Assembly: GCF_900142125.1 (NCBI RefSeq) | Contig: NZ_FQZT01000006.1 | Coordinates: 1-64,000, forward strand | Length of the DNA: 64,000 bases | Direction of reading: 5' to 3' | From: Malonomonas rubra DSM 5091 | GTDB lineage: Bacteria; Desulfobacterota; Desulfuromonadia; Desulfuromonadales; Geopsychrobacteraceae | In this document: piece by piece, positions 23,617-30,316 of the stretch | Layout: every line of letters starts with the position of its first letter | Numbering within the stretch: the stretch's first letter is position 1 | Position numbers and translations under genes: made by a program | Notes under the pieces: generated by a model | Told to the model about the DNA's origin: nothing | What the model saw: the letters and a program-made list of their open reading frames with translations, nothing else | Database searches by the model: none

Positions 23617-24897
23617 ATGACGATCTTTAAGCACACATTGGTCACCCTCTGCCTGTTCTCTTTGCTGAGTGTTGTTTTTGCTTTCCAGGCCACAGCAGCG
23701 GACAATCCCTACAACCTGGCGCCGGGCGCCCGCGGCAAGCTCTGCCTCGATTGCCACGAGGGTTTCAAGGGCACCATGGAGAAAAAGTTTATCCACACCC
23801 CGCTGGCCGAGGGGCAATGCACCGGCTGCCATAATCCGCATGCAGCCGACCATGGCAAGTTGCTGGCTGCCGATCCGACGCAGATCTGTGCCAGCTGCCA
23901 CGAGGATATGAGCGCAGCAAATGTCCGCAGCGCTCACCAGGTTGTCAGCGATGGAGACTGTGTCACCTGCCATGATCCGCATTCGTCCGACAACCGGATG
24001 AACCTGGTCGCGTCCGGAAGCGAACTTTGCTTCGGCTGCCATGAAGAGTTGGGGCAGCAGGTGGCCAGCAACAAGTTTGCTCACAGTCCGGTCAAACAGG
24101 ATTGCATGACCTGCCATGCGCCACATTTCTCAGCCGAGAACCCGGCCTTGCTGCGCAGCCAGGCTCCTGAGCTGTGCCTCGACTGCCACGACTCGAGCAA
24201 AAAGACCTTCAAGAGCCAGCATGTCGGCTATCCGGTCGAGACCGCCAACTGTTCGTCATGTCACAACCCGCATGGATCGAACACAACAGCCATGCTGTAT
24301 GACAACGTCCACCAGCCGTTGACCAGCCGCATGTGCAAGCAATGCCACGAGGATCCCAGCTCGGCAACACCTTTTGCTACTGTCAAACCGAGCTTCGAAC
24401 TTTGTCAGGGCTGTCATTACGAGATGGTCAACGATACCTTCAACAAGGATCGTATGCACTGGCCGGTGGTCGATGAAAAAGGTTGCCTGAATTGCCACTC
24501 GCCGCACGCGTCGAGTGAAGCGATGCTGATGAAGGCGCCACAGAAGGAGGTCTGCAGCAGTTGTCACAGCGACACCATTGCTCGTCAGGCCCGCGCGCTG
24601 ACCAAGCACCAGCCGATCGATGATGGCGAGTGCAGCAGTTGCCACAGCCCACACAGCTCGGATAACCCGTTCATCCTGACGGAGAAGTCGAACATCAACC
24701 TCTGTGGCCAGTGCCACGATTGGCAGACGCACTCGACACACCCGATCGGCGATGATGTCATCGATCCGCGCAACCCGAACCTGTCGCTCGACTGCCTGAG
24801 TTGCCACCGCACCCATGGCACCGAGTACAAACATTTTATCTACACCGAGACAATCAATGATCTGTGCGTCCAGTGTCATCAACAGTATCGGAGGTAG
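23617..24897 (+). CDS. 16-haem c-type cytochrome with doubled CXXCH repeats
   Basis: The 426-residue protein has a signal peptide ending near 'ATAA' and 16 CXXCH motifs in the same alternating 'CHNPHG / LCxxCH' arrangement as the 26-haem neighbour. The two look like versions of one repeat protein that differ in repeat number. 'GGGGG' lies 8 bases before the ATG. It is followed 5 bases later by a propeller gene with its own strong SD. Function as a periplasmic or outer-membrane electron carrier is inferred from haem number and context. Confidence 0.85.
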   Translation: MTIFKHTLVTLCLFSLLSVVFAFQATAADNPYNLAPGARGKLCLDCHEGFKGTMEKKFIHTPLAEGQCTGCHNPHAADHGKLLAADPTQICASCHEDMSAANVRSAHQVVSDGDCVTCHDPHSSDNRMNLVASGSELCFGCHEELGQQVASNKFAHSPVKQDCMTCHAPHFSAENPALLRSQAPELCLDCHDSSKKTFKSQHVGYPVETANCSSCHNPHGSNTTAMLYDNVHQPLTSRMCKQCHEDPSSATPFATVKPSFELCQGCHYEMVNDTFNKDRMHWPVVDEKGCLNCHSPHASSEAMLMKAPQKEVCSSCHSDTIARQARALTKHQPIDDGECSSCHSPHSSDNPFILTEKSNINLCGQCHDWQTHSTHPIGDDVIDPRNPNLSLDCLSCHRTHGTEYKHFIYTETINDLCVQCHQQYRR

Positions 24898-24902
24898 GAT
24901 CG

Positions 24903-25796
24903 ATGAAAAACGTTCTTTTTATAGTTCTTGTTGCAGTCCTGCTTACGATGGTTTGTCAGCCGGCGGTCGCCGCTCAGCTGAGATTGAGATACGCCGGTAG
25001 TATTTATACCGATGCCGAGGGCGGACCCTTACAGCATCCGGCCGGGGTGACGATGAGCGGAGACCGGTTGCTGGTTGCCGACAGTGGGGCCAAGCGCGTG
25101 CTGACATTTAAATACGCCGCCGGGGTTGTGACCCCCGAGCGGGTCTTGCCGTTGCCGCAGAATTTTCCGCTGATGGTGGAGCTGGCCAGCAATGGAGATT
25201 TCTACGTGCTGGACGGACTGGAGCGGCAGGTGCTGATTCTTGATCGCAATGGCAAGCAGAAGGCGACTTTGAAGGTCAAAGGGGCAGGCGATAAGCGCGT
25301 TGTCCCGCGCAGTTTCAAACGGACTCCGGATGGTCAATGGCTGCTGCTCGATCTCTTCAGCAGCCGGGTCCTGCTGTTGGATGAAGCCGGGAGTCTGCAG
25401 CGGGAACTGCTGTTTCCAGACGGGGAGGGCTTCTTTTCCGATGTCGCTGTCAACCCGCAGGGCCAGCTGTTCCTGCTCGACAGTGTCGGCGGCAGGATTT
25501 ACCGCGCCAACAAGGGCGAGGAAGCGTTCACCCTCTGGAGCGATAACCTGAAAGACTATACCAACTTTCCGGTCAGTCTTGCTGCGACGAACGGGAGCTT
25601 GCTGCTGGTCGATAAGTATGGCAGTGGCCTCGCGGTCATCGGTCCGGATGGTGGTTTTAGTGGCCGCAAGCTGAGCACCGGTTGGAGTGATGGTCAGCTT
25701 TATTATCCGAGCCAGGTCAGCGTTGGAGCTGAAGGGCAGGTCTTTATTGCCGATACTGAAAACCACCGTGTGCAGCAATTTAACATCGAAGAGTAA
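24903..25796 (+). CDS. Exported six-bladed beta-propeller (NHL-type)
   Basis: The 297-residue protein has a signal peptide ending 'PAVAA'. Its repeats are NHL/6-blade type: 'HPAGVTMSGDRLLVADSGAKRVL', 'VAVNPQGQLFLLDSVGGRIYR', 'QVSVGAEGQVFIADTENHRVQ'. GGAGG at 24890 supports the ATG at 24903 over an upstream in-frame ATG inside the cytochrome. It lies between two cytochrome genes with gaps of 5 and 20 bases. It is the third propeller of the locus and probably a scaffold or docking protein. No enzymatic motif was seen. Confidence 0.78.
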   Translation: MKNVLFIVLVAVLLTMVCQPAVAAQLRLRYAGSIYTDAEGGPLQHPAGVTMSGDRLLVADSGAKRVLTFKYAAGVVTPERVLPLPQNFPLMVELASNGDFYVLDGLERQVLILDRNGKQKATLKVKGAGDKRVVPRSFKRTPDGQWLLLDLFSSRVLLLDEAGSLQRELLFPDGEGFFSDVAVNPQGQLFLLDSVGGRIYRANKGEEAFTLWSDNLKDYTNFPVSLAATNGSLLLVDKYGSGLAVIGPDGGFSGRKLSTGWSDGQLYYPSQVSVGAEGQVFIADTENHRVQQFNIEE

Positions 25797-25816
25797 ACCC
25801 TGGAGACGGAGTTGCC

Positions 25817-26788
25817 ATGAGGTGGCAAGGCAGGCGAAATAACCTGGAGCGACGGCTGAGGCGAGGGCTGCTGATAATGACGATTGTCGTTATCGGCCTG
25901 CTGCTGATCCGTGATCGCTCCACGGTTGCGCAGCAGGCAGATGCGCAGGATGAGCAGTGCATCCGTTGCCACGTCGAGATCTATAATGACGCCCTGCGGC
26001 AGCAGGTGATCCATCCGCCGGTTTTTGAACGTCAGTGCAGCATCTGTCACCGGGCCGGTGATGCCGAATGGTCAGCCCAGTCTGAGAGTCTGCCGCAGAC
26101 CGGACTGCTGGTCGATCAACAGCCTCTCTGGCGTAAGCGGCAAAGCTTTGCCGGTGATATCAGCGGATATGACCATCTTGTCACATTGGCTGGCCTGCAG
26201 CCGTCCGCGCTGTACCGTTTTCGCCTGCAGCTTGGCGAACAGCCGGGTGAGCCCTTTGCCGCCAGCAGTTGGCTGGGATTGCGTTTGGCCGAGCTGACTG
26301 AGTACCCGGAAATGCTGGTCACAGATGGGCTGAGTGGCGTTGTCGGGGCCAATATCGCGGCACTGAAAATTCAGTTGGTCAGCGCTGATACCGCGGTGGT
26401 TTCCTGGCAGACAGCACAGCCTTACTACAGCTGGCTTGAGCTTGAACTGCTTGAGGAAGCAGAGGTTATCGAAGCTTCGGCAGAAGACGGTCAGCAGACG
26501 CATCCGCCGCTGCGGTCGCCGGAGGAGCAGGCGATCACCGTCTGTTACCAGTGCCACTCGGAGGCTGATCTCGGCACCTCGCACCCGGTGCGTCTTTACA
26601 GTGGTCGCGATGTGCGGATTCCGGAAACGCTGCCGACGGTCGAGGGCATGCTGACCTGCGTCACCTGCCATGATCCGCATGGCGGTCCCGGGGAGATGCT
26701 GGTTCGTACGCAAATCAAAACCCAGCTGTGTGTCACCTGTCATTACAAGTACAAGAACAGTTCACCGAGCACCATGTTCCGCGATTAA
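25817..26788 (+). CDS. Membrane-anchored pentahaem cytochrome with a central non-haem domain
   Basis: The 323-residue protein starts with a basic segment and one hydrophobic helix (about 17-35) without a clear cleavage site, so it is probably anchored in the inner membrane with its body in the periplasm. Two CXXCH motifs lie near residues 50-80 and three in the last 90 residues. Between them is a domain of about 140 residues with fibronectin-like beta character ('LAGLQPSALYRFRLQLGE', 'LVSADTAVVSWQTAQPYYSWLELEL'). It could take electrons from the quinone side and pass them to the soluble cytochromes. This role is inferred. Confidence 0.75.
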   Translation: MRWQGRRNNLERRLRRGLLIMTIVVIGLLLIRDRSTVAQQADAQDEQCIRCHVEIYNDALRQQVIHPPVFERQCSICHRAGDAEWSAQSESLPQTGLLVDQQPLWRKRQSFAGDISGYDHLVTLAGLQPSALYRFRLQLGEQPGEPFAASSWLGLRLAELTEYPEMLVTDGLSGVVGANIAALKIQLVSADTAVVSWQTAQPYYSWLELELLEEAEVIEASAEDGQQTHPPLRSPEEQAITVCYQCHSEADLGTSHPVRLYSGRDVRIPETLPTVEGMLTCVTCHDPHGGPGEMLVRTQIKTQLCVTCHYKYKNSSPSTMFRD

Positions 26789-26798
26789 AGGAGCTGCC

Positions 26799-27368
26799 AT
26801 GATCACTTCTCGGCGTTATCATCGCAAACTGTTGAATTTTTCCATCAATCGCAAAATGCAGCTCGGTATGATTGTCAGGATCAGCTCGATTCTATTTGTC
26901 TGTCTTCTGCTCAGTAGTGCGATCTATTTTCATTATGCCAACCAGGAGATCACTGGTTCGTTCAAAATGTTTCATGTCAAAGCACGGAATTTTCTCGATA
27001 TGCTGTTGCCGATCGTCAGTGTTTCTTTCCTTATCAGCCTGCTTTGCGGGGTCATCGCCAGCTTGTTTTTCCCCAAACCCTTTGCCGGTGGACTCTACCG
27101 CATCGAAGAAGATCTCAGGCACGTAATTGCAAGTGGCGACCTGACTTATCGGATCAGGTTGCGTGAAGGCGATCAGGTTATGGCGGTGGCTGAGCAGATC
27201 AACCTGTTGCTGAAAGACTTTCAGCGCCGGGTGGGGATTTCGCAGCAGCAACTGGAACAGCTGGAAAAAATAGAACTCGACTCCGATGAAAGTGATGCTC
27301 TGATAAGAATTTCCAGCCAGTTACAGGAACAGCTCGGCACGCTGAAAAGTGGCCAGGAACAGGTTTAG
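26799..27368 (+). CDS. Two-helix membrane protein with a HAMP domain and no output domain
   Basis: The 189-residue protein has helices at about 24-45 and 68-95 and a short periplasmic loop between them. Next comes a HAMP-like segment ('FAGGLYRIEEDLRHVIASGDLTYR') and a coiled-coil tail. It ends at 'KSGQEQV' with no kinase, cyclase or methyl-accepting domain. Similar stand-alone HAMP proteins occur beside multihaem cytochrome genes in Desulfuromonadales. It may be a signalling adaptor or a structural partner of the anchored cytochrome. AAAGGAG lies 6 bases before the ATG. It is the last gene of the locus. Confidence 0.7.
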   Translation: MITSRRYHRKLLNFSINRKMQLGMIVRISSILFVCLLLSSAIYFHYANQEITGSFKMFHVKARNFLDMLLPIVSVSFLISLLCGVIASLFFPKPFAGGLYRIEEDLRHVIASGDLTYRIRLREGDQVMAVAEQINLLLKDFQRRVGISQQQLEQLEKIELDSDESDALIRISSQLQEQLGTLKSGQEQV

Positions 27369-27509
27369 GGCGGCATTCGCTGGGGCAGAAAAAATGATAC
27401 TGCCTGGATGAATAATTCCCAGAAAATGAGGAATGTTTTTATTTATCCATTTTTTTTGCTAAATTCAGCAATGCCATAATTAAAGCCTCCCATTAGGTTT
27501 TTGTGGCAC

Positions 27510-27543
27510 GCCGCTGGTGGATGTGGCAGCATCCGCCAGCGGC
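27510..27543. terminator. Hairpin after the cytochrome locus
   Basis: GCCGCTGGTGGATG (27510-27523) pairs with CATCCGCCAGCGGC (27530-27543), a 14-bp stem with one G-T pair and a 6-base loop. No T run follows, so termination would not be of the classical intrinsic kind. It lies in the 286-base gap between the locus and the next regulator gene. Confidence 0.45.
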
Positions 27544-27654
27544 ACTAAGCCTCTAATCGTCTGTTGATGTGATGCCGGAGTTGCTGGCGACTTGAGCGAT
27601 CGCGATGGTCAGTTCATTTTTTGTTTCTTGTCAATTCTGTGATATTTTTCTCCC

Positions 27655-29103
27655 ATGACCGATCACATTCCTTCTTCAGAACGCCTCCCCGCTGTTGCGC
27701 CTGATCTTGTGCTGGTGCTCTGGGGGCATGGCGAGTGGCAGGTTAAAAGCTTTTCCGAACGGCTTTCCGCCTGGCTGGGCATCGACCCGCTGCAGGCGAG
27801 AGGGCGTTCGGCCGAGCACCTGTTTGCCGATGCCGTCCCTTCGCTGCTTGAACTCGCAACCGAGGTGCTCGAGCGCGGGCAGGATTTGAGTGACGTCAAA
27901 ATTCGTCTTTTTCCTGAGCAACCGGAGTTTTTGGCAGATATACAGTTTGCCGGACTGACGGATGATTATCTCGGCCGACTGGTGCGGGTTACTTTGCGCC
28001 GGGAGACGACGGCCAGCCGACAGGAAATCGGCTTCCGTAACCTGGTCGGACAAAGTGCGGCGATGCGCGAGGTGTTCCGCAAGATTCAACTTTACGGTCC
28101 ATCTGATGCCGCCGTGATTATCACTGGCGAGACCGGTGCCGGTAAAGAGCTGGTTGCCCAGGCGTTGCACGAAGAGAGTACGCGTCATTCCCGTCTGTTT
28201 GCTGCCATCAACTGTACTGCTATCAGCGACCAGCTGCTTGAGTCGGAGCTTTTCGGCCACGAGCGCGGCGCATTTACCGGGGCGGTGCGAGAGCATCGCG
28301 GCTATTTCGAGCGGGCCGATGGCGGCACCCTGTTCCTTGACGAGATCGGCGATATGCCACTGCATACCCAAAGCAAGCTGCTGCGTGTGCTGGAGGATGG
28401 CAAGGTACAGCGGGTTGGCAGCGAAAAGAGCCACCAGGTCGACGTCCGCATTGTTGGCGCCACTAATGTGCCACTGGAACAGGCGGTGGCTGAAAATCGT
28501 TTTCGCGCCGATCTCTATCATCGTTTGGCAGTCTTGCGTATCCATATCCCGGCATTGCGTGAACGCAGGGAAGATATTTCCCTGCTGGCCGAGCGCTTCC
28601 TGCAGCATTTCAACAGCAAATACAACAAAGGGGTGCAGCGCTTTACGCCCGAGGCGATCCGTCTGCTGCAATCCTACCTCTGGCCCGGCAACGTACGTGA
28701 ACTGCGCAACGTCATCGAGCGGGTGGTGGTCGAAGCCGAGACCGAAGCGATCGGTGCACGTGCTTTCGGTGAGTGGATCCAGGAGCGGCAGCAGTTCGCC
28801 TCTGCGGCACCGCCTGCGCACGCAGTTATGGATTCGCGGCCCGCTCCGGCTGACAACCTGCCGATGGTCATTCCTTACCAGGATCAGGATTCCATTTCCC
28901 CGGTATCGGTGGTCGAGGCTGATATCGTTGCGTCCGGCCGAGGGCGTGGCATCAGGGCTGAGCTGACAGCTGAGGCGATCCGTGCCGCTTACCGGGCCTG
29001 CGGTGGTAATTTGACTGCTGCCGCCCGGCGTCTGGGGGTGCATCGTGCAACCCTCTACCGCCATCTTTCCCGTTTAAACCTCACTCGCGAACAGCTCTCC
29101 TGA
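27655..29103 (+). CDS. Sigma-54 enhancer-binding regulator with an N-terminal PAS-like domain
   Basis: The 482-residue protein has three parts. Residues 1-125 are PAS-like ('SERLSAWLGIDPLQARGR') with no receiver. The AAA+ sigma-54 interaction domain (about 130-365) has Walker A 'GETGAGKE', an intact 'GAFTGA' loop and 'WPGNVRELRN'. The C-terminal Fis-type helix-turn-helix is 'LTAAARRLGVHRATLYRHL'. No kinase gene adjoins it, so it is probably activated by a ligand or redox signal through the PAS part. It lies between the cytochrome locus and hsp20. Tandem operators and a -24/-12-like element directly downstream make hsp20 its likely target. No SD is visible before the ATG. Confidence 0.85.
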   Translation: MTDHIPSSERLPAVAPDLVLVLWGHGEWQVKSFSERLSAWLGIDPLQARGRSAEHLFADAVPSLLELATEVLERGQDLSDVKIRLFPEQPEFLADIQFAGLTDDYLGRLVRVTLRRETTASRQEIGFRNLVGQSAAMREVFRKIQLYGPSDAAVIITGETGAGKELVAQALHEESTRHSRLFAAINCTAISDQLLESELFGHERGAFTGAVREHRGYFERADGGTLFLDEIGDMPLHTQSKLLRVLEDGKVQRVGSEKSHQVDVRIVGATNVPLEQAVAENRFRADLYHRLAVLRIHIPALRERREDISLLAERFLQHFNSKYNKGVQRFTPEAIRLLQSYLWPGNVRELRNVIERVVVEAETEAIGARAFGEWIQERQQFASAAPPAHAVMDSRPAPADNLPMVIPYQDQDSISPVSVVEADIVASGRGRGIRAELTAEAIRAAYRACGGNLTAAARRLGVHRATLYRHLSRLNLTREQLS

Positions 29104-29120
29104 GTTTTCTCTTTTTTCTT

Positions 29121-29183
29121 TTAAGTTGCGACGTCGCAACTGTCGCAACTTAAGCTCTCCTGCGACGCCTGTGACGTCGCAAC
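29121..29183. promoter_or_regulatory. Two tandem inverted-repeat operators upstream of hsp20
   Basis: The arrangement TGCGAC-N9-GTCGCA occurs twice: 29127-29132 with 29142-29147, and 29161-29166 with 29176-29181. Centres are 34 bp apart. In the first copy the arms extend to TTAAGTTGCGAC/GTCGCAACTTAA, and the spacer holds a further GTCGCAAC that makes the perfect 16-bp palindrome 29125-29140. The sites lie about 80-120 bp before the -24/-12-like element, as for an enhancer-binding protein. Confidence 0.6.
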
Positions 29184-29252
29184 TTTCCTCTCTGTCTTTT
29201 TCCGTATTTTTTATATCACTGAATTTTCGATGTTTTTCTGGTTTTCACGGAT

Positions 29253-29267
29253 TGGCATTGAGTTTGA
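29253..29267 (+). promoter_or_regulatory. Sigma-54-like promoter of the hsp20 operon
   Basis: TGGCAT (29253-29258), 5 bases, TTGA (29264-29267) keeps the GG pair and the spacing of -24/-12 promoters but has GA instead of GC at -12. A start near 29279 gives a leader of about 50 bases before the hsp20 ATG. The operators upstream strengthen the call. Confidence 0.45.
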
Positions 29268-29331
29268 TATATAGCCTGGCACAAGCGAAACGAAACAACC
29301 CACAAAGGACATTCCAAAAGGAGGAATACAG

Positions 29332-29760
29332 ATGTTCGGATTACAGATGATTCACGAAATGGACAATATGCAGCGTGAAATGGAGCAGCTTTTCCGTGGC
29401 CTCGGTTTTCAGGCAGCGAGCTGCGATATGCCGCAATCTGGTGAAATTAGAGTGAAAGATCAGGGTGATGCTTTTCAGGTTGAAGCGGTTCTGCCTGGTC
29501 TGGATGCAGAGAAGATCGATATCAAGGTGCTTGGTCGTCGCCTGACCCTGGCTGGTGAATTTGCCCGTCCGGATATTCCGGAAGCGGCGAACTGGCATCG
29601 CCGCGAAAGAAGTCGTGGTCAGTTCGAAAGAAACCTGCAGTTGGCGGCTAACATCGACGCCGAAAAGGTTGAAGCAGAGTACCAGCAGGGCATCTTGCGC
29701 GTGGTCCTGCCAAAGGCGGCATCGGCGCTGCCAAAGAAAATTGCTGTCAAAACAGCTTAA
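29332..29760 (+). CDS. Hsp20/alpha-crystallin small heat-shock protein
   Basis: The 142-residue holdase chaperone has an N-terminal region with 'EMEQLFRGLGF', an alpha-crystallin domain (about 38-130: 'FQVEAVLPGLDAEKIDIKV', 'GQFERNLQLAANIDAEKVEAEYQQGILRVVLPK') and a short tail. It binds unfolded proteins without ATP and passes them to ClpB/DnaK. AAAAGGAGG precedes the ATG closely. It shares a transcript with a second Hsp20 gene 38 bases downstream, with clpB following. Confidence 0.92.
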   Translation: MFGLQMIHEMDNMQREMEQLFRGLGFQAASCDMPQSGEIRVKDQGDAFQVEAVLPGLDAEKIDIKVLGRRLTLAGEFARPDIPEAANWHRRERSRGQFERNLQLAANIDAEKVEAEYQQGILRVVLPKAASALPKKIAVKTA

Positions 29761-29798
29761 CCGTTGAATTGAAAATAGATCGCCAAAAGGAGATGGAA

Positions 29799-30173
29799 AT
29801 GACTGACAAGCAGATGATCAATAGAGAAGAGCAGAAGCTGGAAAAAGTTGAACGCGCGTTGCCGCTGCAGCGCTTCACCCCGGATGTCGATATCTATGAA
29901 AGCGAGCAGGAGCTGGTAGTGCTGGCCGACCTGCCAGGCGTGACCGAACAGGATATGCATCTGGAGGTTGAGCGCGGCATTCTTACCCTGGAGGCGGAAC
30001 AGGCCGCCGTCGAGGGAGTCGCTCGAAAGGCCTACTATCGCCAGTTTAAACTGTCAGAGCGGATTGATGCCGACGCGGGGACCGCCGAGTTGAAGGATGG
30101 CGTCCTGCAGCTGAGGTTGCCAAAAACAGAAGCAGCCAAACCGAAGCGGATAGAAGTGAAAACTCTGCATTAA
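29799..30173 (+). CDS. Second Hsp20-family small heat-shock protein
   Basis: The 124-residue protein is dominated by an alpha-crystallin domain ('DIYESEQELVVLADLPGVTEQDMHLEVERGILTL', 'FKLSERIDADAGTAELKDGVLQLRLPK'). The ATG at 29799 lies 6 bases after AAAAGGAG. It is unlike its neighbour outside the core domain, and the pair may form mixed oligomers. A strong terminator follows directly. Confidence 0.9.
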   Translation: MTDKQMINREEQKLEKVERALPLQRFTPDVDIYESEQELVVLADLPGVTEQDMHLEVERGILTLEAEQAAVEGVARKAYYRQFKLSERIDADAGTAELKDGVLQLRLPKTEAAKPKRIEVKTLH

Positions 30174-30180
30174 CACAGAC

Positions 30181-30214
30181 AAGGGCCGGGAGGTGGAACT
30201 TCCGGCCCTTTTTT
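30181..30214 (+). terminator. Intrinsic terminator after the hsp20 pair
   Basis: AAGGGCCGG (30181-30189) pairs with CCGGCCCTT (30202-30210), followed by a T run to 30214. It separates the hsp20 operon from clpB. Confidence 0.85.
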
Positions 30215-30316
30215 CAGGCTCATCGGCAAATGCCGGGTATAATTATTTGGCTGACTCGCTTGTTCTGTCCGCATCCGGATAATTCATAGCGATAAAAAGA
30301 TTTTCAGGAGAAGAAG

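Noticed and set aside
21620-24897. Regularly repeated short sequences that could suggest a CRISPR array or tandem DNA repeat
   Set aside because: The repetition comes from coding of CXXCH motifs; the DNA repeats are imperfect and in frame, with no constant repeat-spacer structure.
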